From the NCBI GenBank assembly GCA_048013815.1, contig CM106586.1, positions 20,212,001 to 20,276,000 on the forward strand: a DNA stretch of 64,000 nucleotides, given 5' to 3'. The DNA is from Setoptus koraiensis (lineage: Eukaryota > Arthropoda). Positions 40,101-51,235 of this stretch are shown in pieces. Under the pieces are notes generated by a model. It was not told the DNA's origin, made no database searches, and saw nothing but the letters and a program-made list of their open reading frames with translations. A program made the translations under genes and the position numbers. Each line of letters begins with the position of its first letter. Position 1 is the stretch's first letter.

Positions 40101-40815
40101 AATGCCCAATGTTGTAGCAGGCAAGCTTATAAAGAGATCACTTTTCAGCATGATAAGAGGAAGCAACGAAATAAGGGCCAACCGCAAGAAGAAAATGGCA
40201 AATAATTGGTTTGAACTTCGATGAAGCAAAGATAATCAGACAAGCCATAGAGAGAAACGTATACATGAGCCAGTAGTATTTATCTATGTGTTTTTCCGAT
40301 GTTTTCGTTGCATTAATAAGTTGCAATTGTACATTTAAATGCTTTCGCCTAGTTGCTCAGTTTCGTTTCGATCCCCTTTTTTTTTGATATTATATTATTA
40401 CTACTGTTGCTGCTGCTGCCGCTGGATGATATGATGATCAACGCACAATGACGATCATCAAATCACGACACGACAAACAGTTAACAAGAATCAAACACAA
40501 AGAATGACAGAAATTTCTAGTTCAAGCCACGCAAGCGGCGAGCAAAACATTCTCATCAATTAATTCGTGCATAATCAAGTGTGTTAGCTGGAAATTTAAC
40601 TAATATAATCATGTCGATTACGCTGTTAGCAAGATTATAAAGGTGTCAAACACACCTTTGTATATAATGTGTCTTGCTATGAACAAACAGAAAAGATGCT
40701 TACATTGCATCAACACCTACCAAACCTAATTAGCATCATCGCAATCATCACCAATCAGTTAATATGAGCATCGAAGCGCCGCGATTAGCGCTATAGTCAA
40801 TCGTAGCTTGCTGTT
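37150..40815. other. Intergenic region between FAM91 and innexin
   Basis: AT-rich, with homopolymeric AATAAT stretches and a short direct repeat at 39379-39422 (core CGTCGCTATGTAACGCC). Small open frames at 37409-37603 (minus), 37973-38150 (plus) and 38156-38383 (plus, 75 codons beginning MSATIAQKHHPN) have no recognisable similarity. The last two could belong to a small gene divergent from FAM91, but splice evidence is weak. It contains one copy of the compound palindrome also found at 42910. Confidence 0.5.
38731..38760 (+). repeat. Compound palindromic element, copy 1
   Basis: A 30-base element containing TTGTTACTAACAA followed by GTTGTAAGA. TTGTTA-C-TAACAA is a perfect palindrome and ACAA-G-TTGT overlaps it as a second one. 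It matches 42910-42939 with one mismatch. Confidence 0.85.
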
Positions 40816-41523
40816 ATGCTTGCTGCGAATTCAAATGAGACAATAATTAAACAAAGACACCAACAACAACATCCGGATAGTGACCGTTATCAACGAGCGG
40901 CCAGATCATCATCAGCGTCGTCGTCGTCTTCACCCACAAGTATTCATCGGCATGGCCACAACGACCATTCTATTGTGTCACCAATTTTGTATAGGCCTAC
41001 ATTGATATCCAGCCTAGCTCACCATCATTTGCTTCATCACAATCATCATCATCAGCACCCCTCAAACGATCACAAACTCGCCCCCAAGAGAATAGTGCCC
41101 CAATCAACAAGTGTCTTATCAAATGTTTTATTGTCTAACAGATTCATCGCTTATGCCGAACAATCAGCTTATCACAATGGAATTACCTATGCCCCATTGC
41201 CATCAGCAGTGCCACTACTATCACAATCAACAACAGCAAAGAATTGCGCCCTCGTAAAGATAGCACCCACTGCAAATAAATTACGATTACAGCATCAAAA
41301 AAGATTATACAGCTTGTGTCCAACACAGCATCAGATTGACTTGAGGTACCGTCGTTATTTCAAGAATCGTACCTATTGCGATCTAATCAGTCGTTGTGGC
41401 AATAGGGGACTTGCTATAGATAATTCAAAATTAAGTAGTGCATTGATCAATCACCAAAATATTCATACTGCTCATGGTGGAGGTGGCACTGGCTCTGATT
41501 GGCCACATCACAGCTCTATAGAG
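40816..41523 (+). other. Open in-frame region upstream of the innexin start
   Basis: This frame is open for 236 codons and runs directly into the innexin coding sequence. It begins MLAANSNETI and is Ser/His/Gln-rich at first, then more ordinary (for example QIDLRYRRYFKNRTYCD). Innexins normally start with a short cytoplasmic N-terminus (M-L/F-D-I/V), present at 41524, so this is either long 5' UTR or an unusual N-terminal cytoplasmic extension. I cannot decide which from sequence alone. Confidence 0.4.
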
Positions 41524-42842
41524 ATGTTGGACATTTTAAGATCATTGAGATCGTTGTTGAAAATAAGCAGAATACACACAGATGGAAACATTTTTCGTTT
41601 GCATTACTCATTGACAGTCATTATATTAATGGCATTTTGTATTATCATCACAACTAAACAATATGTTGGCGAACCAATAGATTGTATACGAGCAGAAGGA
41701 ATAGATAAATCAATAATAAACACCTATTGTTGGATACACACCACCTATAGCATACCTCGGGCTTTCAACAAGAAGGTCGGAGTCGATGTAGGTACAAAGA
41801 TCTCTTGTTCAATTGATCTTATGGGCCACTCTCTATTGAATTAATATTGTGTAGACTACTTGCTTATAATATTTGAAATGTTTGTTTTGTTGTTGATGGC
41901 GTTAGGTTCCCCATCCTGGTGTGGACAACACAAACAATCCCTCGGAATTCCAACATCACAAGTACTACCAGTGGGTCTGTTTTGTGCTATTTGTGCAAGC
42001 GGCCACTTTCTATATTCCAAGATATTTATGGTGAGTACTGACCAAGACAAACAAACTCATTAGTAGGGCAAATTGATAGAATATCTAATCTATTCAATTT
42101 TTTACATGTCTCCAAATAATGATTAATCAGGAAACTTTGGGAGGCAGGCAAAGTAGAGGCAGTGGTAATGCACCTAGATGTTGGCGTCGGTTTCGAGCCA
42201 GATCTGACATTGAAGAAACAGGCTATAGTTGATTATTTGTATCATTCAAGCGGCCATCATGATTGGTATGCGGCCAGATATTATTTTTGTGAGTGTCTCT
42301 CATTCGTCAATGTAGTTGCTCAAATGTTTTTATTGGACGCATTCTTCGAGGGCGAATTCTTTCGTTATGGTTTGAACGTCATCGAATTCACTCAAATGGA
42401 CCAAGAAGATAGAGTAGATCCAATGATTAAAATATTTCCACGCGTAACGAAATGTAAATTCTATAAATATGGACCATCAGCCAACATTGAGACCATAGAT
42501 GCACTATGTCTACTGCCACTGAATATAATTAATGAAAAAATCTACATATTCCTATGGTTTTGGTTTATATTATTGGCAATATTAACATTCCTCATGTTAA
42601 TATTCGGCCTAATAATAATAGCTTGTCCCCCTGTCAGAGTGTATATGCTCAATTTAAGATTTAGGATGTCACAATTAAATCATTTACACATCATAGTTAG
42701 AAAATCATCTATAGGCGATTGGTTTCTATTATATTTATTAGGCAAAAATATGGACTCATATATATTTAAGGATGTCATAGTTGATTTGGCGCAAAGATAC
42801 ATGTCCAAGGGTAAAGAATCAGATCAGCGAATGTTGGCCTAG
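41524..42842 (+). CDS. Innexin (gap-junction channel subunit)
   Basis: Forms hexameric or octameric hemichannels that pair into invertebrate gap junctions. Three exons join cleanly: 41524-41787, 41906-42030 and 42131-42842 (introns 118 and 100 bp; phases 0 and 2), giving 366 aa, the usual innexin size. The N-terminus MLDILRSLRSLLK, first membrane segment (residues about 25-43), QYVGEPIDCI, the family signature YYQWV in exon 2, the third segment preceding DQEDRVDPMIKIFPR, and NEKIYIFLWFWFILL before the fourth segment are all canonical. Loop cysteines are paired as expected (DC...YC in loop 1; TKCKFYKYG...LCLLP in loop 2). I chose the start at 41524 because it matches family N-termini; an in-frame extension is open upstream. 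Which innexin paralogue it is cannot be settled; the C-terminal half resembles insect Inx2. Confidence 0.95.
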
Positions 42843-43270
42843 TCAGTCGATTAGTTACAATTGGGCTACATCAAGCTATAATATTTGTATAAACATATAA
42901 CATCTACAACATTGTTACTAACAAGTTGTAAGACGCTCATCAGTAGGTTATCGGCAAAAATCACTAACAGACAAAACGATTATCGCGACGATCGATTGTC
43001 GAAGTCGCTACCGATACTTGTAAACTACTCCTATCGCGATATTGCGATATCTTGATCATTCTCACTTGACTTGTAACTATCATTATTTGTTGCGAAGGGT
43101 AAATAAATTTGATATTATATGAACAATCCATCCTTACACTGCAAATGATTGACTAACATCTGTAGTGGCGTGAACAATTTGATTTGTGTCTATTGAATGC
43201 TACTCTATATTCTTGTATAGTTTTCTTAAAACATTATCTATTTGATTTGATTTCCAAGTCTGACAGCAAC
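42843..43270. other. Intergenic region between innexin and hydroxyacid oxidase
   Basis: Holds copy 2 of the compound palindrome at 42910-42939 and a cluster of CGCGA/TATCG-containing short palindromes at about 42970-43060 (TATCGCGA, CGATATTGCGATATC). It probably contains the innexin 3' UTR and the oxidase promoter. The cytosolic start of the oxidase follows directly. Confidence 0.55.
42910..42939 (+). repeat. Compound palindromic element, copy 2
   Basis: Same 30-base element as at 38731-38760 with a single G/C difference near the 3' end. It lies 68 bp downstream of the innexin stop codon, in the same orientation as copy 1. Confidence 0.85.
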
Positions 43271-44428
43271 ATGACCAAGCCACTTGTCTGCGTTGAAGAC
43301 TATGAGAAGGAAGCGGTTGACAAATTAGACCCTTTGGCTCTCAGTTATTATCGTAGCGGAGCTGACGAAGAAACAACTCTCCAGAACAATGTAAATTCGT
43401 TCAAGAGATTGAGAATCTTGCCCAGATTCTTGAGAGATGTCTCCAAGATTGACATTTCGTTGGAAGTGTTTGGAGACAGGATAAGTTGTCCTATTGGCGC
43501 GAGTCCCTCCGCCATGCACAAGGTAAGCCGCTCATCACATTCATCCAGTAGATTGAACGGACCAATCGTGATAGATTTGATCAAATTTCAACCTCTCACT
43601 CTCAACTAGCTGGCTCATCCAGACGGTGAGATAGCAACCATTTCAGGCGTAGCCAGCGTGGATTCAATAATGACTCTGAGTACAATGTCTACAATATCCA
43701 TAGAGGATGTGGCTAGCAAATGTCCCAATACGATAAAGTGGTTCCAATTGTATGTTTTCAAAGATCGTCAGGCAAGTTTGAATATAGTGAGACGTGCCGA
43801 GAAAGCCGGCTACAAGGCATTAGTTTTGACAGTTGATGCTCCTCATTTGGGTACAAGGCGTGAAGATGTTAGAAATAACTTCAAGATTCCGGCCGGTTAT
43901 CTGGCTAATTTCGATCACTACCAAGCGGCCAGTTTACAAGGCATGGACTACCTGCTGGATGAAGCTCTCACTTGGAAGGATGTCAAATGGCTGGCGGAAT
44001 CGAGTAGTTTACCTGTGCTAGTAAAAGGAGTACTGACTCTGGAGGACAGTCTATTGGCACTGGAGAACGGCGCTAGGGGCATCATAGTCTCCAATCACGG
44101 CGGTCGCCAATTGGACGGAGTGCCATCGTCGATTGAAGTTCTGCCGGGCATAGTGAGAGGCTTGGCTGGCCGCTGTCCAGTATTCCTCGATGGTGGCGTC
44201 CGCACCGGCACGGATGTATTGAAGGCACTGGCACTTGGTGCCAAAATGGTATTTGTTGGCCGGCCTATTCTGTGGGGTCTGGCATGTGAAGGCGAACAAG
44301 GCGTTAAAAGTGTTCTAACCATACTGAAGAACGAACTGATTCTTGCCATGAAATTATCGGGATGCACGAGCTTGTCGGACATCAGACCAGGAATGGTGGT
44401 ACACGAGTCGATATTTTCACAATTGTAA
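43271..44428 (+). CDS. FMN-dependent 2-hydroxyacid oxidase (glycolate oxidase / HAO family)
   Basis: Oxidises glycolate or longer 2-hydroxyacids to 2-oxoacids, producing H2O2, normally in peroxisomes. Two exons: 43271-43522 and 43610-44428, joined in phase 0 across an 87-bp intron (AAG|GTAAGC...CTAG), giving 356 aa, close to the family's roughly 350-370. Landmarks in order: ALSYYRSGADEETTLQNN (active-site Tyr and substrate region), CPIGASPSAMHKLAHPDGE, WFQLYVFKDR, ALVLTVDAPHLGTRREDVRN, VLVKGVLTLEDS (catalytic Lys), IVSNHGGRQLDG (catalytic His and Arg), FLDGGVRTGTDVLKALALGA and VFVGRPILWGLA (FMN phosphate binding). The last residues, SQL, resemble a variant peroxisomal targeting signal. It converges on the NUP42-like gene, with only 57 bp between stop codons. 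Confidence 0.95.
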
Positions 44429-44485
44429 TACATACGCGCCATTTATTAATGCAGTATATCACTCCGGTCAAATAGTCACTGTTAC

Positions 44486-45250
44486 TCAAAAACACATCGA
44501 CTTGGCAGGCGGTTTAATAGGGATTGATCCGAACGAAAAATCTAGGGCCTTGTAAGCTTCGATTTCCAGCTGACAAAGGTCTCCCTCTTCGGAATATGTG
44601 CTGGTCAGTTTGGTGGTGTTACTGTTGTTTTGATTGGTCGCATCGGAGGCAGATGGGTTATTTTGCAGATTAGCGTCTTGGTTGTTCCTATTATTAAACT
44701 CTTGATCCATATCAATGTCTACGTGTCCGTCGTGATGTGCTGGGGTTGATGGTACGTGAAATGCGTGCTGCTGTGTTGTCTGTATCGTTTGTGCACCAAA
44801 AGGGCCCATATTGTTGTTTGGCATGCCGGGCGCCATAAATGAGTGATGGGGAGCCCCATTGATCGAGGCCAGGGTTTGTGTGAAGGAGAAACTTGTGGCA
44901 TTTTGAGGCTGTTGACTAGCTGATGAGGACCAGAAAACGTTGTTGTGCTGCGGTTGTTGATTATGATAATGGTAGGCTGATTGTTGGGGTTGGTATGTCT
45001 GCTGGTGAGCTGGTTGAGCACCGAAAGATGACGATGCATTTGTTTGAGATAAGGCTTTGATGAAGCTAAAAGAGGTTTGTTGTTGCTCGTTATTTGTATT
45101 ATTATAATATCCGTGATAAGAGTCGCTCCTTGTATTATTCCTATTGTTGTTGCTATAATCGCCTCGCTGATCGTTCTTGCTTGGATGCTCGAAGCGGCAG
45201 CTGTTCCCGTATCTGCAATAGCCTTTGATGAAAAATTTACAAATAGCCAT
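44486..45250 (-). CDS. NUP42: NUP42-like nucleoporin (CCCH zinc finger plus FG-type repeats)
   Basis: Cytoplasmic-face nuclear pore protein that helps anchor the mRNA export factor Gle1. Intronless, 254 aa. It starts with a single CCCH finger at the N-terminus (MAICKFFIKGYCRYGNSCRF, finger closing at EHP), as in metazoan NUP42/NUPL2. The middle is Asn/Gln/Thr-rich with dispersed FSF, SFG, PFG-type repeats. The end is YSEEGDLCQLEIEAYKALDF followed by SFGSIPIKPP, matching the Gle1-binding C-terminus of the family. I set the start at 45250 because the finger begins there; an upstream in-frame ATG would add six residues. Its AATAAA (reverse of 44442-44447) lies within 20 bp of the oxidase stop codon on the other strand, so the two transcripts probably overlap. 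Confidence 0.9.
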   Translation of the reverse strand: MAICKFFIKGYCRYGNSCRFEHPSKNDQRGDYSNNNRNNTRSDSYHGYYNNTNNEQQQTSFSFIKALSQTNASSSFGAQPAHQQTYQPQQSAYHYHNQQPQHNNVFWSSSASQQPQNATSFSFTQTLASINGAPHHSFMAPGMPNNNMGPFGAQTIQTTQQHAFHVPSTPAHHDGHVDIDMDQEFNNRNNQDANLQNNPSASDATNQNNSNTTKLTSTYSEEGDLCQLEIEAYKALDFSFGSIPIKPPAKSMCF

Positions 45251-46207
45251 GGTGGCCGGTGAATACAACTGTTATGGGCTACGAATTATGGTCTAGATAA
45301 TTGTGTGATTATTATAATTATGGGTCAATAACTGAATTTGTGTGAAAAATGTGTATGAAATGGCCAACAAACACGCTATGCAAAATAGAAACACATGACA
45401 TTAGCACCCACATGTGGCACGAGGAACGGCAGCGCCCCCGGTCACTTGATAGTTGAACTACGACGCACGCACTTCACGAGGCAATCCGTCGCAGCAGAAA
45501 TATCAAAATAATATCCGCCGTCGCGCGATCTCGTACAATTTGTATTCCAAATAAATAGGATATCAGAGATACAATTGCTCGGACATCGCTCACCTGATCA
45601 CTGCGATTAATACCCGGATATCATTTGGATATTTGCCACTGGCGAGGCAAGAGCGATCAAATTGTACAAATTGTATCGCATGATATACGAAGAAATGATG
45701 AAGAACAAAGAGCACAAGCGAACAGGCGACATGAGCGGAAAGAATTTATTTTATTAAAAAAAAAACATATAAGCTGTTTGTATTGGTGCCACAACATTGG
45801 CTCCTCGATAATCTTAAATCTTTATTAACCTGTCACATCTTATTAACAACGATAAATTGATCCGCCGAGAGGCTGAAATTTTTGAAACGGTATCTGGTCA
45901 GTGTTGTCTCGCGCATTACGAGCGAATCATCACAAACACTGGATAACACACAAAATATAAAAATATAATAAAATAAAAAATCTGAGAAATAAAATAACAA
46001 TAAATAGATCAATCTCTTGGCGATTATTCATCAGGTATTTAAATGCTGATAGTGATTTGCTTGTCCTCCCGGATTGTTGTTCGTGTGCTTTCGCATGGTT
46101 CAATTGGCGAGCTCCTCATGATAGATAACTTATTAACACACTAAATGTCATCTGTCACGTATAAACAAGATACAAGATATACGATAGATTTGTGATTAGA
46201 CGACCTT
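45251..46207. other. Intergenic region
   Basis: AT-rich promoter side of the NUP42-like gene and 3' side of the secreted Q-rich gene. It contains A-rich runs (45758-45768, 45955-46010). No coding sequence supported. Confidence 0.55.
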
Positions 46208-48922
46208 TCATCTTGCTCTATACAAAGATAGATCAGCAGTATCTGGCGATAGTTCATATCCGTGAGGGCTTGTTGTCTCACCATTATCCTCGTTCTCATA
46301 ACGGTTAGGATCTCTAGATTGTTCGTTTAAATTTGACGACGATTGCTGTTTTTGGTCATCGTCGTCTAGATTATCCTCCTCGTCTATCCAGCCTGCGTCG
46401 TCGTCGTTGTCTTCAGCATCATTATCCTCTCTTCGCACTCTCGGGCGAAGTCCCCATTCTTCGCGGTGATATTTCTTCTTGTCGACTGGGCCGCCCAAGG
46501 CCGCATTGTTGGACGATGACGAGTTTCGTTGTGGTTTAACCTGTGATTCGTCGTTGTTTTGTTGTTGGCCGTTGTTGTTGTCAGAGGTGATGGTGTCATT
46601 GAGACGCTGCTGTTGCTGTTGTTGCTGCTGCTGCGATTGTTGTTGTCCTTGCTGTCCATTGTTGTTGGAGATGGTGGGCTGCGAAGCGGTGGCCTGTGGC
46701 TGATCGGCGTGACTCTGGCCACTTCCGCCGGCCAATTGCGACAAAAGGTCGTCCCTGTTGATATTGAACCTGTTTATTTGGTCCAATGGTCTATCAAAGG
46801 GTTTTCCGCTGACAATCATGGTGTCGTAGGCCGAGCCTGTTGCGCCTGTTGCATCATTGGAGCCGCTGGATAGTTGCTCTTGTTGTTGTTGTTGTTGTTG
46901 TTGCTCCAATAGCTGCTGACTGCTGGTTGGCGAATTTGTCAATTTAGTTGCTGCTGCTGGCTTGTTGTTATTGGTGGCTATGGTTGTTGTTTGCGACGAC
47001 GGATAATCTAGTAACGATTCAACAAGAGCTCTATCCCCGTGTATAGTAGTAGCGTCTGTATAAGGCGATATAAGGTTAGCCCTCATTTCGTTTGGTATCC
47101 TAATTACGATCATATGTACGTGTGTGTAATGATTGTTATGATATTATTGATTATAATAGCTATTAATGTGATTAATTTGATGGTCTGTCACAATGACTTG
47201 CAAGCAACCGAACATCACTATCTATCTATAGACTACGCATGGAGATATTATCTAGATTTGTCTAGTGATTGTTCGAGCAATTGTGAACAACAGCAATTGT
47301 GTGGCAACTTACGTGAAACCGTTATTGTATGCCGAAGATGGTTCCTGGTACAGTTCGGCCTGATTATAATATTTTGCCGGGCTGCCCCTTCCGCTGTATG
47401 GGTAGGCCGAGCTTGGATATCTGGCTGGCGACGGCGCCGGCCCGTAAGCTTGCTGTCCGGTGTGCAAATCCGGATTGTTGTACTGGATTGCGTTGCTGGC
47501 GGCCGGTCGGGCCATCGACGAGTATCTGTCCCGATGAGTGGCCTGATGGTAGGGCGCCCGTCCGCTTGCGCTAAAATTGTCGTCGTGACTCATCGATGTG
47601 TAGGCCGATTGTTGCTGGCCGTAGGGTCGGCTCGATTGGTAGCCGGCCGCCGGGCTTTGGCCGTATTTGTTGTGGCTGTAATGGTGAGCGGGCGCCTGAT
47701 GAGGAGGATAATGACTGTGATAATTGTGGGCCGGCAAAGCGGCCGGCTTGCCTCGGGCCGCCGACGGGTACCTTCCGGTCTCGCTGGCCGCCTGGGCTAG
47801 AGGCGACGGATTGTAGCCGCTGTTGTAGTCAGCACCGTTGTCTGAGCCACTGCCGCCGCCGTGGCTGGGATATCTGGAGTAATGAATGGACGAATGGTGG
47901 TGATAGGGTGATCTGTTGTGACCGCTGTAGTAGCTGCTGCCAGCGGCGGAGCCGGGCATGTCGCGCGGCGGGCCCATTGTTTCGTCGTTGTAATAATTGC
48001 TGGCCGCCGCATGAACGGGAGCGCCGCTGTAATGGTGGGCGGCGGTGGGCGGCGCGCCGTCCGCGCCCGACGAAGCACCACCGTACGCCGACTGCTGATA
48101 GGCCGAGGGTTCGTCGTAAGCGGAGCTGCCCGACCACATGGACGAGGCGCCCACAGGCGACAAACTGCTGCCCGACGAGGCGGTTATTATGGTGGGCCTG
48201 GGCCGGCCAAACAGCATGCTGGACAGCACCGACAGCGGACTTGTGGCGGCCGTTTCCATATCGCTATTGTTGTTGTTGTTGTCCGCCAACAGGCGTCCGG
48301 CCGCCTCATTGGAGGCGCTCATTTCACTTCCGGCCATCAGCTGGGGCGTCATCTCTTCGGTGGGTCCGAGATGATCGTCGAAGAACTTTTCCACGTCTTC
48401 GCGCTCCTTGGCCGCTTGCGTGGACTCGCCAAAGGGCGGATTGTTGGGGTCTATTTCGTTGTTGACCCTGTTGCTGCTGCTCTGGTCTTCGTCGTCTCTG
48501 TCGTCTCTGTCGTCGATGTCGTCGTCGTCTCTGTCGTCGTGCTCGTCCGACGATCGTCTGTTCTTGTTGGTCGGGGCCCGCTGCAACGGCACCGTGCCGG
48601 CCAATGGCGCTGGCTCGCCGCTTCGAACACCCGTACCGACCACCGGACCGTAGTTGGCGCCCGTGCTGGACAGCGTGTTCAACGGGTCGTTGTATAAGAG
48701 ATCGCTAGAGTCGCCGTAGCCGCGCGTTGGATAGGCACTAGTGAATTGTTGCATGGGGGCACTGTCGCCGTGCCAGAGTTGCGCCAGCGGATTGTCGGAC
48801 TTGCCGCTGGCAAACGATTCGTCTAGCCGGCCGATGTCGTCGGCTCGGCAACTGTGCGCGAGCTGGGGCAAAAGAAGAACGGCCCACAGGGCCACCGTGG
48901 GCAACATTGTGCCCCGTAACAT
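46208..48922 (-). CDS. Secreted Gln/Tyr/Ser-rich low-complexity proprotein
   Basis: Two exons: 48922-47313 and 47099-46208, joined in phase 2 across a 213-bp intron (GTAAGT...AATTAG), about 833 aa. It starts with a convincing signal peptide (core LPTVALWAVLLLPQLAHS; cleavage probably after the Cys-Arg-Ala that follows). The body is Ser/Tyr/His/Pro-rich with YSGHNRSPYHHHSS-like segments, an Asp-rich patch, poly-Q in exon 2 and a very acidic C-terminus. A basic patch KKKYHREEWGLRPRVRRED contains an R-X-R-R furin-type site. The frame is open for 144 further codons upstream (to 49354), but the signal peptide argues for a start at 48922 (or ATG 48907); upstream sequence is then 5' UTR. I do not recognise a family. 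A cuticle, extracellular-matrix or processed-precursor role is possible but unproven. Confidence 0.7.
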
Positions 48923-50087
48923 TGAATGACTTGCTTGTGTTCTGTTGTTTGGCCCCATTTTTGTTGTTGCACGTTGCTGTTGCGATGATAGTCGGTGCGC
49001 AAGGGTGTCGCTGCTGTTGCTGTTGCGCTGATTATTTACAATGGGATCTCTGGGGCAGCCCGCAGCGATTGTTGGCGAGACGCGCGTTTGTTTTCTTCGT
49101 TTCTTGGCCAAGCTTCTTGTCTTGCCGAGACAGTGTTGCTGTTGTTGTTGTTGTTGTTGTTCACGTGCTGCGGTCGTTGCCGTGGCCAGTGTCGTAACCT
49201 TTGCGTTGGCCTTGGTGTTTGTCAGTGTTGTTGTGCTTGTCGGTGTTGTTGCGCTTGTCAGTGTTGTTGTGTTAGCTGGTGTTGCGGTCGCTTTGCTAGT
49301 TAGGTGACACAGGTGACGGGCGATGGTTTGCATCTTCTTGTCCGGTGTTGGCATCGTCGGCGGCTCAACTGGAGTTCAGCGGTATGACAGTCGCTAGTAT
49401 GAGAGTGACGCTGGTTCGGGCGACAACTTGTGGGCACTTGACGCGACTGGTGCTCGCTCCAAATGATTCAAATGATCTCTGGATCATGATCGCTCTCGCT
49501 CCGCCGCAAAAAGTCGTACAACCGAGTCTCACGACAGAGCCGATATCATGGCAGAGCCGTCGCATGACAGAGCCAGTTTCATGGGCCCACCTATCGGCGG
49601 CGAGGTGTGGTGATTTGTGGCTCGGTTTACCAATGTGCATCATCGCGCAAGCGGTTGTGCTGGCGGTTGCGGTTTGTCAACGCGGAACTGGCGTCATCAT
49701 CATCATATTATTATTATTATTATTATTACTGTGTTTGTATGTATTTGTTTGTTGCGTCGGAACGGGGCTGACACTGTCTCAACTCGACAGTGTGTGTGAG
49801 ATCGAAAGTGAACCTGATAATGAAACATTATCGCTGCGACATACCGTTACTCGGCAGCGTCGTCCTCGTAACAGGTGGCAACACTATAGGCGCCATGGTC
49901 TAGCCAGCCAGCGATTGTGTAGCCAGCGAGCGAGGCTAAAACAAAGTGTCTCGCAATGTGACAGACAGAGAGCCTGTCAATGGGCGAAATCGTCGTTATT
50001 TTATTTTATTAGTTACTCGTCAATGCGATCGTTTGACAATCGACAATGGTGGCGCTTTTTGCACTCACAAAACCCTGTCAGGCCGGT

Positions 50088-50134
50088 GTGTGTGTATTAT
50101 CCGGTGCCAACTCGGCACCGGATAATACACACAC
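50088..50134. repeat. Perfect 21-bp inverted repeat, 5-nt loop
   Basis: Arms 50088-50108 and 50114-50134 are exact reverse complements flanking the loop AACTC. GT/CA-rich outer parts enclose a unique core ATTATCCGGTGCC. The loop is too short for a typical microRNA precursor. Confidence 0.9.
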
Positions 50135-51199
50135 CATAAGCGACACACACACACACAATAAGCCACCAATTACCACCTCTAAATTGTTGTTGTTGTTGTC
50201 GTCATCTTGAAAAGATTTCGCCGGCCGGCGCTCACTTCCTTTCGCTCGCACAGCCAGCGACCTCGAACCGCCGAAAGGAACAGCGATCGCATTTGTTGGT
50301 GGAGCTCTCATTTCGACTAGCTGGCCAACTGACTCGCCGGCTGGCTGGCTAACTGACTAACTGAATAACTGACTCAATGGCTGGCTGGCTGACTGTGGAC
50401 AAATGCGCACCGTCGACAACAAACAACTTACGAGACACACATTGTCACTTTGGCGAGATGAGCGGGTGTAATCACAAATTGCTGCTCGCTGCTTGGTAAA
50501 ACAGCAGAAAAGAAGCTTCTTTGTGAAGATCGCTAACGCGACAACAACAGACACAAATGTTACATGACAGCCTCAATGCTGTGGCAATCGACTGCCGCAA
50601 GCCCAAACCGCCAATCATTGTCTCGAGTGTCGTCGACAATAAATTGTTCAAGTTCAGCCGCAATCCGGAACTCAATCGATTTCCTTCTGTGAGCGCAAAG
50701 TGAACGCCTCTTGTGGATGCTTTTTGCACTTTTTGCAAACCAACACATGTAATCGTTGCGCAAGCAGACGATATTGGACGGGGCGACCAACGGGCGACAT
50801 TTCAATTAAATTGTGTTCGCGACACCGAGTCCGCAACAATTTGCACTCGATGCATAATGACTAACATACAACATCAACATACAACAACAACAGCAACAAC
50901 ATTCAAAATTAACTCGACTGATGCTGCCGAGCGCCCAGTTTGCCCAGTAATTGCGTTCGTCGGCCAAACATTGCGTAACAGTTCGTTGTACCTAGACGAC
51001 GGAGGCTCGAATTGGAGGACACAAGCACGAACATGCAAAGTGTATTGTCACAAAGTCGCTTGTTTGTGTGTTTGCTCTGCTGTTTATCTGTTGGCATCGA
51101 CAAACAAACTTTCTCACCACACGCCTCGACGCAAACAGTATGGCGATTTGTTTTGACCCGGCTGTTTGCCGGCGTGTCATGCTCAATTGGAACGACTTT

Positions 51200-51235
51200 C
51201 ACATTGGCATGACATTCTAATGTCATGCCAATGTG
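51200..51235. repeat. Perfect 16-bp inverted repeat, 4-nt loop
   Basis: Arms CACATTGGCATGACAT (51200-51215) and its exact reverse complement (51220-51235) surround the loop TCTA. Confidence 0.9.

Noticed and set aside
48923-49354. 144 in-frame codons upstream of the secreted Q/Y-rich protein
   Set aside because: They precede a clean signal peptide and are Thr/Gln low complexity; more likely 5' UTR.
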